The notes under the pieces are model-generated. The model worked only from the letters and a program-made list of their open reading frames with translations, had not been told where the DNA came from and did not search any database. 64,000 nt of DNA from Priestia megaterium (GTDB lineage Bacteria; Bacillota; Bacilli; Bacillales; Bacillaceae_H). Within the stretch, counting starts at the first letter, position 1. Each line of letters begins with the position of its first letter. The translations under genes were made by a program, and so were the position numbers. The stretch covers positions 3,696,001-3,760,000 of the forward strand of contig NZ_CP085442.1 in NCBI RefSeq assembly GCF_023824195.1. The letters are read 5' to 3'. Of the stretch, positions 35,135 to 44,393 are shown piece by piece.

Positions 35135-35707
35135 TTATTCAGCTAGCTGTTTTAAATAGTTACGAAGACGAATTTTCGGATTTAATTCTGTATTTGTAAT
35201 ATGCTTTACATAGCGAATTGAACTTTGAATGATATCATAGTCACTGATTTTATTTGCACGATACTCGACAAAAGGAGGAAGATAGCTCATCCCAACTAAA
35301 CTAGCAGATGCCTGGAACGGCTTTGTTAATTCGCTTACTGAAAATAAATTATATCCCCCCGCTTGATAAGAATGTTCAGGCGAACCGATAGAAATAGCCA
35401 ATACCCACTCCTTTCCTGTCAGCTTCGTTCCGCCAGGACCATGAGCCCAGCCAAAGGTAAACACTTCATCAAACCACTGTTTTAAAAGTGGCGGACTGCT
35501 ATACCAGTACATTGGAAACTGAAAAACAATACGATCATGGGCAAGGAGCAGCTGTTGTTCAAATTCCACATTAATGGGCCGATCACAATATGTTTCATAA
35601 AGGTCATGAACCGTTAGATCCGTTTCACTCAAAACTGATTCCTTCCACTTTTTATTTACTCGGGAAGATTCAATATTTGGATGTGCAATGAGCACTAATG
35701 TTTTCAT
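35135..35707 (-). CDS. NAD(P)H-dependent flavodoxin-like oxidoreductase (YwrO/KefF/MdaB type)
   Basis: A 190-residue flavodoxin-fold reductase: MKTLVLIAHPNIESSRVNKK (phosphate-loop region), FQFPMYWYSSPPLLKQWFDE (flavin contact), FGWAHGPGGTKLTGKEWVLA and a long helical C-terminus. It reduces quinones or electrophiles with NAD(P)H. AGGAGG lies before the ATG. It is divergent from the HxlR regulator at 35827, the standard layout for redox-sensing HxlR/HypR regulation. Confidence 0.9.
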   Translation of the reverse strand: MKTLVLIAHPNIESSRVNKKWKESVLSETDLTVHDLYETYCDRPINVEFEQQLLLAHDRIVFQFPMYWYSSPPLLKQWFDEVFTFGWAHGPGGTKLTGKEWVLAISIGSPEHSYQAGGYNLFSVSELTKPFQASASLVGMSYLPPFVEYRANKISDYDIIQSSIRYVKHITNTELNPKIRLRNYLKQLAE

Positions 35708-35826
35708 ATCTAGACCTCCTTGTTATTTTTGGTATGATTATATTGTATATTTTGTAATAAATTAGAGGAAGTACGCACATTAATTAAACATAGTATAAAA
35801 CTGTATACTACAGGGAGTGAAAATGG

Positions 35827-36204
35827 ATGAGAAACCAAAAAGTAGGATTTAATTATCCCCCCACTAAAATCGGGTGCCCGGTCGAAACCACATTAGACGT
35901 AATAGGAGGAAAATGGAAAGGGATTATACTTTATCATCTTATTGATGGAAAGAAACGTTTTAATGAGTTCCGAAAACTGTATCCTGCCATTACACAGCGG
36001 ATGCTGACCTTACAATTAAGAGAATTAGAAAAAGACGGGATTGTCCATCGTGAAATCTATAAAGAAATCCCTCCAAAAGTAGAGTACTCCCTAACCGAAT
36101 TTGGAAGATCTCTCGAACCAATCATTTTACTTATGAAAGATTGGGGAGAAACGCATAAGAACAGAATCATTAGTGCGAGAACAATAGAAAAAGAAGAAAT
36201 TTAA
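35827..36204 (+). CDS. HxlR family regulator with conserved redox Cys17
   Basis: A 125-residue winged-helix HxlR regulator: GCPVETTLDVIGGKWKGIIL (Cys17 as in YodB/HypR), RFNEFRKLYPAITQRMLTLQ, LRELEKDGIVHREIY and PPKVEYSLTEFGRSL. AGGGAGTG is upstream of the ATG. In related regulators Cys of this position senses electrophiles or disulfide stress and controls a neighbouring reductase. The divergent flavodoxin-like reductase is the likely target. Confidence 0.9.
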   Translation: MRNQKVGFNYPPTKIGCPVETTLDVIGGKWKGIILYHLIDGKKRFNEFRKLYPAITQRMLTLQLRELEKDGIVHREIYKEIPPKVEYSLTEFGRSLEPIILLMKDWGETHKNRIISARTIEKEEI

Positions 36205-36330
36205 ATATGAAATCTATTAATTAATAGATTAGTGTATTTTAGGTATGGCCTATACCCGAGTAGTTACCGTAATAGAATTTCTAGGAACATAGTCATTTAT
36301 ACTTGGATACGTATAAATGAACACTTACAA

Positions 36331-36367
36331 AAAAGCAGCCTCGCTTGCCAATGCCGAGGCTGCTTCT
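36331..36367 (+). terminator. Terminator of the HxlR gene
   Basis: AAAAGCAGCCTCG and CGAGGCTGCTTCTT around an 11-nt loop. Confidence 0.7.
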
Positions 36368-36472
36368 TCTTATTTTTCAAGGACTTTTGTCTTAAAAATG
36401 GACGTATGCCCTGCGAACAAATACTTAGAAATTACATATTATAATATATCTTCTAAGTGAAGGAGGTATGCT

Positions 36473-36616
36473 ATTATAGAAAACTTAGTTAGCTATATTA
36501 AAGATTTAGGCTTTCCAATTGCCCTATCTTTTTACTTACTTGTTCGCATTGAAAGCAAATTAGATCGAATTACAGAGCTGCTTCAAGTTCTTATTGAAAA
36601 AAAGGACAAGCAATAA
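36473..36616 (+). CDS. YvrJ family miniprotein with apparent ATT start
   Basis: A 47-codon frame with sequence ENLVSYIKDLGFPIALSFYL, LVRIESKLDRITELLQVLIE and KKDKQ: a YvrJ-type small membrane protein (LGFPI--SFYLL-R-E-KLD-L). AAGGAGG at 36460-36466 is spaced for the ATT codon at 36473; no ATG, GTG or TTG lies in frame there (the ATG at 36468 is in another frame that stops after three codons). Either it uses an AUU start, as infC does, or its start codon is mutated. Confidence 0.6.
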   Translation: MIENLVSYIKDLGFPIALSFYLLVRIESKLDRITELLQVLIEKKDKQ

Positions 36617-36630
36617 GCAGACTGCTATTT

Positions 36631-37896
36631 TTATACCCAAAGCGAACTCGTGCCTTCGTTTTCAAGATGCAGCACGTTCACTTCTGTTCCTTTATCATAT
36701 TCATGCTCTCCACCTGGGAGAACAATCAGCGCGTTTGCTGCAGCTAATGACGAAATAGCGCCTGACTTGTCCATGCCAACAGGCGTCACGACAAGCTTTC
36801 CACCTTCATCTGAAATCTCTCCTCGCACCATTCTCGTAAAAGCATTCGGTTCTTTGAAGCGGCCGTTTAACACCGCTATTGTTTTATGTAAATGGGGCCG
36901 TGGTGAATGTAAAAAGCTGCGAACAATCGGACGAACAAAAAGCTCAAACCCAACATAGCAAGCAGATGGGTTTCCAGATAATCCAAACAGCAGCTGCCCG
37001 TTTCGTTCTGCGACTGTTGTGACGCTTCCTGGCCGCATCGCAATTTTGTTAAATAGCACATTCGCACCAAGCTTTTCATAAATAGCCGGCAGGTAATCAT
37101 AGTCGCCAACGGATACGCCGCCGGTCGTTAGTAGAATGTCCACTTTTTCAAGCGCTTTTTCTACCGCTTCATAGCAGCGGTCAAAATCATCTTCAAGCTT
37201 CCCTAAATATTTCGGAATCCCGCCGCTTCTTACGATTTGTGCAAGTGCCATATAGGAGTTACTATTGCGGATTTTTCCTGGCTCTAACGGCTCGTTCACA
37301 TCAAGCAGTTCACTTCCTGTTGTTAACACGCCAACCACCGGCTGCTTCAACACAGCTACATCCGCATAGCCAAACGTAGCTAAAAAAGCTGTGACGCCTG
37401 GATTGATGCGCGTTCCTTTTGAAACAAGCACGTCTCCTTTTTTCGTTTCTTCTCCTTTTAACGCAATGTGCTCCCACTTTGAAGCCGGCCTGCTTAACGC
37501 CATACACGTTTTCCCTTCTTTTTCATACGAAGTTGTGACTTCAAGCATTACAACCGCATCACACGAATGAGGCACTTGCGCTCCTGTCATAATACGCACC
37601 GCTTGAAAAGGCTTTACTTCTCCTTCAAAAACAGAGCCTGCACCGATTTCACCTACTACTTCGAACTCAACAGGATGTTCACTCGATACTTCTACGCAGT
37701 CTTGCGCTCGAACCGCAAAGCCGTCGTAAAGCGATTTATTAAAATGAGGCACGTTTTGATCAGCGATAATATCTTCTCCTAAATAGCGTCCGTAGCTTTC
37801 GGTGATCGATACGCGTTCGATACTGCCTTTTCTTTTATATGTCATAACTTTTTCAATTGCTTCAGGAATTGAAATAGGTGTTCTGCTTTCTAACAT
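36631..37896 (-). CDS. moeA: Molybdopterin molybdotransferase MoeA
   Basis: A 421-residue MoeA, which inserts molybdate into adenylylated molybdopterin. Domains in order: N-terminal SIPEAIEKVMTYKR, QNVPHFNKSLYDGFAVRAQD, the MoaB/Mog-like domain with TTGGVSVGDYDYLP and GLSGNPSACYVGFELFVRP, and the C-terminal barrel (MVRGEISDEGGKLVV). The ATG at 37896 (MLESRTPI) follows GGAAGTG, while the longer frame starts inside that region. It is divergent from moaC-moaB, so this is a molybdenum cofactor cluster. Confidence 0.94.
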   Translation of the reverse strand: MLESRTPISIPEAIEKVMTYKRKGSIERVSITESYGRYLGEDIIADQNVPHFNKSLYDGFAVRAQDCVEVSSEHPVEFEVVGEIGAGSVFEGEVKPFQAVRIMTGAQVPHSCDAVVMLEVTTSYEKEGKTCMALSRPASKWEHIALKGEETKKGDVLVSKGTRINPGVTAFLATFGYADVAVLKQPVVGVLTTGSELLDVNEPLEPGKIRNSNSYMALAQIVRSGGIPKYLGKLEDDFDRCYEAVEKALEKVDILLTTGGVSVGDYDYLPAIYEKLGANVLFNKIAMRPGSVTTVAERNGQLLFGLSGNPSACYVGFELFVRPIVRSFLHSPRPHLHKTIAVLNGRFKEPNAFTRMVRGEISDEGGKLVVTPVGMDKSGAISSLAAANALIVLPGGEHEYDKGTEVNVLHLENEGTSSLWV

Positions 37897-38010
37897 ACAT
37901 TCTTCACTTCCTTTTTGTCTGTTCACTTTTTGCGCTATGGTGTAAAATCATAGCATATCTCACTATTTCTATCATACAACAAAATTTACTGAAAAAGGAT
38001 GAAAACACGG

Positions 38011-38499
38011 ATGTCTTCTTTTACACATTTTAATGACCAAGGCCGGGCCAATATGGTCGATATTAGCGAAAAATCTATCACTCGCCGCGTTGCAACAGCT
38101 CGTTCAAGTATACTTGTCAACAAAGAAATTCACGAAGCCATTGTAGAACATAAAATCGGAAAAGGCGACGTCCTTGCTGTCGCACAAGTAGCGGGAATCA
38201 TGGCGGCAAAACGCACGTCTGACATTATTCCGATGTGTCACCCTCTTTTATTAAAAGGCGTAAACCTTTCATTTGACTGGGATACAAGCAATAACCAGTA
38301 CCGTTTATTAATAGAAGCAACTGTTAAAACCGAAGGCTCAACGGGTGTTGAAATGGAAGCTTTAACCGCCGCTTCTGCCTGTGCATTAACCGTTTACGAT
38401 ATGTGCAAAGCCATTGATAAAGGAATGATTATCGGCGAAACGTATTTACTTGAAAAATCAGGCGGTAAAAACGGTGACTACAAACGCACGGAAGCGTAG
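38011..38499 (+). CDS. moaC: Cyclic pyranopterin monophosphate synthase MoaC
   Basis: A 162-residue MoaC, which with MoaA makes cyclic pyranopterin monophosphate from [63 protein letters not shown] and [11 protein letters not shown] are family signatures, with Asp127-like and Lys129-like active residues in YDMCK. The ATG at 38011 follows AAGGATGAAAAC. It is 15 nt from moaB, so both are co-transcribed. Confidence 0.95.
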   Translation: MSSFTHFNDQGRANMVDISEKSITRRVATARSSILVNKEIHEAIVEHKIGKGDVLAVAQVAGIMAAKRTSDIIPMCHPLLLKGVNLSFDWDTSNNQYRLLIEATVKTEGSTGVEMEALTAASACALTVYDMCKAIDKGMIIGETYLLEKSGGKNGDYKRTEA

Positions 38500-38514
38500 T
38501 AAAGGAGGTACACA

Positions 38515-39027
38515 ATGAGCGTACACGAACATAAATCTAAAGCAACGCAGCCCGTTCGCTGCAAAGTCATTACGGTATCAGACACACGCACAAAAGAAAC
38601 CGATAAAAGCGGCGCGCTGATGATCCAACTTCTGAAAGAACACGACATGCAGGTCGCTTCCTATGAAATTGTAAAAGACGACCAAACGTCGATTCAACAA
38701 GCGATACTTGCCGGATGCAGTGATGAGGGCATTGACGTTGTTCTCACAAACGGCGGGACTGGCATCACAAAACGAGACGTCACGATTGAAGCCGTTCAAG
38801 CGCTGATTCATAAAGAAATCGTTGGGTTTGGCGAGCTGTTTCGCATGCTGAGCTACACCGAAGACATTGGCAGCGCAGCGATTATGAGCCGGGCAATTGC
38901 CGGGACAATTAACGAAAAAGCCGTTTTTTCTACACCGGGATCAAGCGGTGCTGTTCGTCTAGCTATGACCAAGCTGATTTTGCCTGAACTTCGCCACGCT
39001 GTGTGGGAATTAAACCGCCAGCGCTGA
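38515..39027 (+). CDS. moaB: Molybdenum cofactor biosynthesis protein MoaB
   Basis: A 170-residue MoaB that adenylylates molybdopterin: CKVITVSDTRTKETDKSGAL, DVVLTNGGTGITKRDVTIEA and the conserved FGELFRMLSYTEDIGSAAIM. AAGGAGGTACACA precedes the ATG. It is directly after moaC and before a terminator. Confidence 0.94.
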   Translation: MSVHEHKSKATQPVRCKVITVSDTRTKETDKSGALMIQLLKEHDMQVASYEIVKDDQTSIQQAILAGCSDEGIDVVLTNGGTGITKRDVTIEAVQALIHKEIVGFGELFRMLSYTEDIGSAAIMSRAIAGTINEKAVFSTPGSSGAVRLAMTKLILPELRHAVWELNRQR

Positions 39028-39028
39028 C

Positions 39029-39058
39029 AAAATGCCTATGCATACGCATAGGCATTTT
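39029..39058. terminator. Terminator between moaB and YuiH-like gene
   Basis: AAAATGCCTATGC and GCATAGGCATTTT around ATAC. Confidence 0.85.
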
Positions 39059-39060
39059 CA

Positions 39061-39723
39061 TTAATCATAGTCTTTATGTACCCACTCATCTTCTGGAATG
39101 CCTAAATCTTCTCCAGAAAAACGCTCTTCTTTAAACGGATCTCCTCTAAGATGAAAGCCGTTTTGCTCCCAAAAGCCAGGATGATTTTCATCAATGGCTT
39201 CAAAGCCTCGAAGCCATTTGACACTTTTCCAAAAGTACAAATGAGGCACAATCAATCGCAGCGGATATCCATGCTTAGGTGTAAGCGGCTCTCCGTTAAA
39301 GGAATGAGCGAGAAGAATATCGTCTCTCAGTAAATCTTTCACTTCAATGTTTGACGTATAGTCATTATCTCCGTGCAGCATGATGTATTTACTTTTTAAC
39401 TCCACGCCAACTGCTTTTAAAAAGTCTGTAAATAGCACGCCCGTAAATTCATTATCAAGTCTTGTCCATCTCGTTACGCAGTGAATATCGCATTTCACCG
39501 TCGTTTGCGGCATGTCCAATATATCTTGATAGGAAAGCGTCACTTCCCTGTCTACCAATCCAAACACCCGAAGCGTCCACTCTTCTAAGTTATACTTCGG
39601 CACGTCGCCTTCATGTAAAATCGGAAAGCGCTCTGTCACTACTTGCCCCGGAGGCACTCGTCCTTCATACTTTGGGTCAATTTCCGGTGTTTTCATTCGT
39701 TTAATACGGTCTGCTTTGTTCAT
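39061..39723 (-). CDS. yuiH: Sulfite-oxidase-family molybdoprotein (YuiH-like)
   Basis: A 220-residue protein of the sulfite oxidase/YedY molybdopterin-binding fold: PGQVVTERFPILHEGDVPKY, VDREVTLSYQDILDMPQTTV, the Cys ligand in KCDIHCVTRWTRLDNEFTGV and PHLYFWKSVKWLRGFEAIDE. Residues about 100-170 are the substrate-binding part. The ATG at 39723 has GAGGTGG upstream. It lacks a dimerisation domain and signal peptide, so it is a cytosolic YuiH form. Convergent with moaB, in a molybdenum cluster. Substrate unknown. Confidence 0.9.
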   Translation of the reverse strand: MNKADRIKRMKTPEIDPKYEGRVPPGQVVTERFPILHEGDVPKYNLEEWTLRVFGLVDREVTLSYQDILDMPQTTVKCDIHCVTRWTRLDNEFTGVLFTDFLKAVGVELKSKYIMLHGDNDYTSNIEVKDLLRDDILLAHSFNGEPLTPKHGYPLRLIVPHLYFWKSVKWLRGFEAIDENHPGFWEQNGFHLRGDPFKEERFSGEDLGIPEDEWVHKDYD

Positions 39724-39747
39724 AGGTACCACCTCTTTATTTTTTTA

Positions 39748-40665
39748 TCAGCGTGCACTTTGCTGACTTGTTTGATTCGTTTCGACTCCTTTATCTCGTA
39801 AGAAAAACATCGCTGCTAATGTCAGCACGTAAGGGACCATCATCGTAAACTCGGTCGGTATTGAAAAACCTTGTAGCCGTGTACTCACAGCATCCATTAA
39901 GCCGAAAAGTATACTTGACGCTAAAATACCGAGCGGATGAGACTGACCGAGCATCATCGCAACAAGTGCAATAAATCCACGTCCTGAAGTCATACCTTCT
40001 GAGAACATCGTGACTTGTCCTAATGAAAGCTGTGCTCCTGCAATCCCACACAGGATTCCGCATGCTGCAATCGCAAACAGCTGATATCTTATTGCTTTTA
40101 AACCAAGGGTACTTGCTGCTACTTTATTGTAGCCTACTGCTAAAAGACGGAAACCGAAAATCGTTCGATAAAAGAAGATATAAAAAGCAATAGCTGCTAA
40201 AAAAGCAAAATAGACAAGCGGCGACTGTCCGGAAATAATGTCGCCGATTACAGGTATGTCTTTGATCAAAGGAATATCCCATGTGCCTATCCCCTGCATA
40301 TTTTTATCGTAATAGGCACCTTTTGTATGAAAAATAGTCCGGAGTAAAAATGTCGTTAAGCCCAGCGCTAAAAAATTGATGGACACCCCAACAACAATTT
40401 CATTCGCTTTAAACACCACGACCATCATTCCAAAAAGCAAAGCAAAAAGTAAACTTGCTCCAGCAGCAATCACGATAGCAAAAAAGACATTATGAGTATA
40501 ATAGTTGCCGGCAATCCCGCTAAAAGCCCCAATCAAAATCAGACCTTCTAGTCCTACATTAAATATGCCCACACGCGCGCAAAGCATTCCGCCCAGCGCC
40601 GCTAATAAAATAGGCGCAACCATTCGTAACGTTGCATTTAACAGTGACCAATCAAGCAGCTCCAC
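39748..40665 (-). CDS. nupQ: BMP-family nucleoside ABC transporter permease 2 (NupQ/YufQ-like)
   Basis: A 305-residue permease with about eight or nine membrane helices and the family stretch LLAALGGMLCARVGIFNVGL and MLGQSHPLGILASSILFGLM. GTG at 40665 follows AAAGGAGCTGATATTC; the longer frame would start inside the previous gene. It overlaps the end of the upstream permease gene by 14 nt. It is the last gene of the nup-like operon, which imports nucleosides in B. subtilis. Confidence 0.9.
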   Translation of the reverse strand: MELLDWSLLNATLRMVAPILLAALGGMLCARVGIFNVGLEGLILIGAFSGIAGNYYTHNVFFAIVIAAGASLLFALLFGMMVVVFKANEIVVGVSINFLALGLTTFLLRTIFHTKGAYYDKNMQGIGTWDIPLIKDIPVIGDIISGQSPLVYFAFLAAIAFYIFFYRTIFGFRLLAVGYNKVAASTLGLKAIRYQLFAIAACGILCGIAGAQLSLGQVTMFSEGMTSGRGFIALVAMMLGQSHPLGILASSILFGLMDAVSTRLQGFSIPTEFTMMVPYVLTLAAMFFLRDKGVETNQTSQQSAR

Positions 40666-41719
40666 GAATATCAGCTCCTTTCTTTTTTGCTTTCCACCAC
40701 TGCTTTGTGAATTTTGCTGAGATAAATAGAATGAGTACAGCTTGCATAATACTCGCAATTTCTAACGGAATTTCTGTATTACGCTCTAGCCCCATCGCTC
40801 CTGTTTGCAAAGCGGCAAGTAAAAGAGACGTAAAAACAATTCCAATTGGATTCGAGTTGGCTAACAGGGCTGCCATCACTCCAGTCCACGCATATCCGGG
40901 AACGGTGAGCGCACCGTCTACAAAACGGTACTGTGAACCAAGCACTTCAAACCCTCCGGCTAATCCAGCCAAGCTCCCGCTAATAAACATACTGAACAGC
41001 ATGACTTTTACTTGATGAATACCACCATACGCCCCGAACAACGGATTTTTTCCGGATGCGTTCACTTCGTACCCAAACACAGAGTAGCGAAGCACGGTCC
41101 ACAGCAGAAGCGCACCGATTAGGGCAATGATAAATCCGATATGAAGAGGCATTCCTTGAAACACTTTTCCAAGCCACGCCGATTGCTCAATCATAGGCGT
41201 TTGCGCGAGAGCTGCTGAACCTGTTTTGTCTTGAAAAGGATGACCTGCTAAATAGCTTGCAAATAAAACAGCGATATAATTTAATAAAAGTGTCGAAATG
41301 ACGAGCTGAATTTTAAACGCGGCTTCCATCCAGCCTGCTAAAACAGAAAGCAAACCTCCTGCCACAACAGCAGCTGCAATAGCCGCTATAAGCTTGACTA
41401 TCCCTGGAGCTGGTAGGTAATAAGCGACAATTGCTGCGCTAATCGCTCCAACGACCATCTGTCCTTCTCCCCCTAAATTAAACACACCTGCTCTAAAAGC
41501 AAACCCGACACCTAACGCAATTAAAAGAATAGGCGTAGCGCGAGCCAGCGTAGTGGTGAAGAAATAAAAATTACCAAACGCTCCATTCCAGAGCTCTGTA
41601 TATGTTTGGAAAACCGAACCACCTGTTAAGGAGATAATAATGCCTCCTATTGCTAAGCCGAAAATGACCGCAATAACCGGCTGGATTAATGATTTAAGAA
41701 GTTTCTGCAACTGTATCAC
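40652..41719 (-). CDS. nupP: BMP-family nucleoside ABC transporter permease 1 (NupP/YufP-like)
   Basis: A 355-residue permease: LAIGGIIISLTGGSVFQTYTELW, FRAGVFNLGGEGQMVVGAI, GGFEVLGSQYRFVDGALTVP and GVMAALLANSNPIGIVFTSL. The start at 41719 is a GTG overlapping the ATPase stop by 26 nt; a TTG at 41710 following GAAGGTG is an alternative. It pairs with the second permease to form the channel of the importer. Confidence 0.9.
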   Translation of the reverse strand: MIQLQKLLKSLIQPVIAVIFGLAIGGIIISLTGGSVFQTYTELWNGAFGNFYFFTTTLARATPILLIALGVGFAFRAGVFNLGGEGQMVVGAISAAIVAYYLPAPGIVKLIAAIAAAVVAGGLLSVLAGWMEAAFKIQLVISTLLLNYIAVLFASYLAGHPFQDKTGSAALAQTPMIEQSAWLGKVFQGMPLHIGFIIALIGALLLWTVLRYSVFGYEVNASGKNPLFGAYGGIHQVKVMLFSMFISGSLAGLAGGFEVLGSQYRFVDGALTVPGYAWTGVMAALLANSNPIGIVFTSLLLAALQTGAMGLERNTEIPLEIASIMQAVLILFISAKFTKQWWKAKKKGADIRGAA

Positions 41720-43226
41720 CTTCTACCGTTCCTCCTGCCATTAATATGCTTAGTTTCTCTTCCGTTGCTTCTTCCCTTGTAAGCTCTCCGACAATACTGC
41801 CTTCGTACATAACTAAAATTCGATCTGATAGTGAGATAATCTCCGACAGTTCCGAAGACACAAGTAAAATAGCGGAGCCATTATTCCGTTTTTGAATCAA
41901 GGCATCATGAATACGTTCCATTGCCCCAATATCCACTCCTCGCGTTGGTTCAGCAGCAAGTAGAAAAGAAGTGTTTTGCCCAAGCTCTCTGGCAACAATC
42001 AATTTTTGCAGATTTCCCCCTGACAGTTCTCCAGCTTTTTGCTTAGATGAAGTGGCTTTAATCGAAAATTCATTTATCCATTCCTCCACGCTCGACTTGA
42101 ATATCTTTCTTTTAAGCCAGCCCATCTTCGAGTAAGAAGCTTTATACTGATAGCCCATCAGTGCATTTTCTTCGATCGTATCGTCCTTAGAGGCTCCCCA
42201 CATATAGCGGTCTTCTGGAATATGAGCGATTCCTGCCTCTCTTCTTTCACGCACAGATCGCCCTGTAAGATCTTCATCTCCAAGTTTGATACTCCCGCTG
42301 TCTGTTTCTACTAATCCAGCAATTGCTTGAAGCAGCTCCGATTGTCCATTTCCCGAAACGCCTGCAATACCGACAATTTCACCTGTAGAAACGTGAAGAG
42401 ACACATTTTGCAATACGTTTTTTTGTCCTTTTCCTTTTAAAAAGAGATTTTGTACGTTTAAATGAGAGGTACCTTGTGATGGCATTCTTGCAGGACGCTC
42501 TTTTAATTCTCGCCCTACCATCAGCCTGGCTAAGTGGTGAGCATTGGTATCTTCTTTACTTATGACGCCGGCTACTTTACCATTTCGAAGAACCGTAATG
42601 CGGTCCGCTACTTCCATCACTTCTTGCAGCTTATGTGTAATAATAATGATACTTTTACCTTGAGAAGCTAAAAAACGGATTGTTTTTAATAGTTCCTTCA
42701 CTTCATGAGGAGTAAGAACGGCGGTAGGCTCGTCTAAAATAATAATTTCTGCTCCTTGATACAGCACTTTTAAAATTTCAATTTTTTGCTGTTCTCCAAT
42801 TGAGCAATGTTTTACTTTCTTATGAACATCTACTGAAATTTGATAGGTTTGGGTTAATTGCTGTACATCTGCTTTCGCCTGCCTTCTATTAAAAAAGAGG
42901 CCTTTCTTTGGCTCATGCCCCAAGACAATGTTTTCAGCCACTGTAAAATGAGGAAAAACCATAAAATGCTGATGCACCATGCCTATTCCATTTTTGATCG
43001 CATCTGCAGGAGATGAAAACGAGACGGTTTTCCCATGTAGCTGAATACTTCCTGAACTCGGCTTTTCCATTCCGTAAAGTATCCTCATCAATGTCGTTTT
43101 CCCAGCGCCATTTTCTCCAACCAGCGCGTGGACCTCGCCTTTTTTCAGTTTAAAGGACACGTTATCATTTGCTAAAAATGAACCGTATTTTTTCGTCAAA
43201 TTCGTTAACTGCAGCAGCTCACTCAT
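41694..43226 (-). CDS. nupO: BMP-family nucleoside ABC transporter, double ATP-binding protein (NupO/YufO-like)
   Basis: A 510-residue protein with two ABC ATPase domains. First: Walker A VGENGAGKTTLMR, signature CSIGEQQKIEILK, Walker B IIILDEPTAVLT. Second: Walker A-like VSGNGQSELLQA without the standard Lys, signature LSGGNLQKLIVAR and AAEPTRGVDIGA. This is the layout of RbsA-like/YufO proteins, where the second site is degenerate. I place the start at the ATG 43226 with AAGGAG 11 bases upstream; an upstream ATG at 43235 sits too near the site. It follows the lipoprotein gene across a small hairpin. Confidence 0.92.
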   Translation of the reverse strand: MSELLQLTNLTKKYGSFLANDNVSFKLKKGEVHALVGENGAGKTTLMRILYGMEKPSSGSIQLHGKTVSFSSPADAIKNGIGMVHQHFMVFPHFTVAENIVLGHEPKKGLFFNRRQAKADVQQLTQTYQISVDVHKKVKHCSIGEQQKIEILKVLYQGAEIIILDEPTAVLTPHEVKELLKTIRFLASQGKSIIIITHKLQEVMEVADRITVLRNGKVAGVISKEDTNAHHLARLMVGRELKERPARMPSQGTSHLNVQNLFLKGKGQKNVLQNVSLHVSTGEIVGIAGVSGNGQSELLQAIAGLVETDSGSIKLGDEDLTGRSVRERREAGIAHIPEDRYMWGASKDDTIEENALMGYQYKASYSKMGWLKRKIFKSSVEEWINEFSIKATSSKQKAGELSGGNLQKLIVARELGQNTSFLLAAEPTRGVDIGAMERIHDALIQKRNNGSAILLVSSELSEIISLSDRILVMYEGSIVGELTREEATEEKLSILMAGGTVEGDTVAETS

Positions 43227-43270
43227 TCCATTCATTGCTCCTTTCCCCATTAGGATTTTTTCAAAAATAA

Positions 43271-43301
43271 GAAAGAGAAGCCAGCCTTACTCGACTTCTC
43301 T
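43271..43301 (-). terminator. Weak hairpin between nupN-like and nupO-like genes
   Basis: AAGAGAAG and CTTCTCTTT on the minus strand with a T-rich end. It can be a partial terminator or processing site giving more lipoprotein than ATPase. Confidence 0.5.
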
Positions 43302-43308
43302 TTTCAAC

Positions 43309-44319
43309 TCACTTTGCTAACGGATCTTTTACCACTGTTTTTCCATCAATAATCGAATCTTTAATTTCTTTTAATTGATCAATTACATCTTGCCCTACAA
43401 AGTCATTAAGAGGCGTCTTGCTGTCTTGAGTCACATACGTTAACCCAACACCTTTTTCTTTTAAGCCGTATGTCACTACGCCCGATTTAAATTTGTCATT
43501 TGCAAGTGCTTCTACCGTTTCATAAGCAGCCGCATCAGATCCTTTCAACTGCGATAAAACGATATGCTCAGGATCTACTTCCGTACGGTCAATATCTTGG
43601 CCTGCCGTATAAAAACCTTTTTCTTTTGCTGCTTCAAATACACCCAAGTCGCCTACCGCTGAAGCTCCGGCGATAAAGTCAGCTCCTTTTGAAGCCTGTA
43701 AAATAGCAAGTTCTTTTGCCTTAGCTGGGTCAGAGAAGCTTCCAACATAGTTTACTAGAAACTCTGCTTTTGGATTTGTTGATTGTATTCCTTCTTTAAA
43801 ACTTACCGTCCATTTTTTTAATAATGGAATATCATCAGCTGCAACCATTCCTACTTTATTCGTTTTTGTAACCAATCCTGCCGCTGCTCCTAATAAATAT
43901 GAAGCTTCTTGTTCACGGAATACAACGCTTCTTACATTTGGTAAATCGACCACTGTATCAATAATCGCAAATTGACGCTGCGGGTTTTCTTGAGCTACTT
44001 TTTTCAACGCATCTTCGGATTCAAAAGAAGATGTAATAATCAAGTCATAGTTTTCTGCTACGGCAGCACGCAAATTACTTTCAATGGCTGCTTGGTCCGT
44101 AGATTCAATTGTCTTTACATCAATGTTATACTTCTTCCCAGCGCGTTTTGCTCCATCATCCATTTGTTGAAAAAACGGGTTAACTCCAATCTTTTCAGGT
44201 AAAACAAGAGCAATTCGCTTCTTTCCTTTCTCTTCGCTTCCACTGCTTTTTGTGCTTTTTGACTGACAGCCAGTTACGAGTAGTACAAGCGCAACTGCTA
44301 AAATAAGAAACCTCTTCAT
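43309..44319 (-). CDS. nupN: BMP-family substrate-binding lipoprotein (NupN/YufN-like)
   Basis: A 336-residue lipoprotein: MKRFLILAVALVLLVTGC (lipobox, Cys18), then a periplasmic-binding-protein fold with RIALVLPEKIGVNPFFQQMD, VAADDIPLLKKWTVSFKEGI, IAGASAVGDLGVFEAAKEKG and VGLTYVTQ. The BMP family binds nucleosides; the B. subtilis operon nupNOPQ imports guanosine. Here the operon follows a SAM-I riboswitch, so its ligand is probably linked to the methionine/SAM cycle. This is the first gene of a four-gene operon. Confidence 0.9.
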   Translation of the reverse strand: MKRFLILAVALVLLVTGCQSKSTKSSGSEEKGKKRIALVLPEKIGVNPFFQQMDDGAKRAGKKYNIDVKTIESTDQAAIESNLRAAVAENYDLIITSSFESEDALKKVAQENPQRQFAIIDTVVDLPNVRSVVFREQEASYLLGAAAGLVTKTNKVGMVAADDIPLLKKWTVSFKEGIQSTNPKAEFLVNYVGSFSDPAKAKELAILQASKGADFIAGASAVGDLGVFEAAKEKGFYTAGQDIDRTEVDPEHIVLSQLKGSDAAAYETVEALANDKFKSGVVTYGLKEKGVGLTYVTQDSKTPLNDFVGQDVIDQLKEIKDSIIDGKTVVKDPLAK

Positions 44320-44342
44320 TTAACTTACTCCCCCTATAATAT

Positions 44343-44376
44343 AAAAAAAGCTCTTCCTTTATATAAAGGAAGAGCT
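44343..44376 (-). terminator. Riboswitch terminator
   Basis: AGCTCTTCCTTTAT and its exact complement form a 14-bp hairpin, followed by seven U. Its 5' arm CTCTTCCTT can alternatively pair with GAGGAAGAG of the aptamer's 3' P1 strand (antiterminator). Confidence 0.92.
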
Positions 44377-44393
44377 CGTTAACCAAACGTCTC

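Noticed and set aside
36876..37507. Several frames within moeA
   Set aside because: Shadow frames of the intact moeA gene.
39462..40063. Frames overlapping the YuiH-like and nupQ-like genes
   Set aside because: Shadow frames with no start signal.
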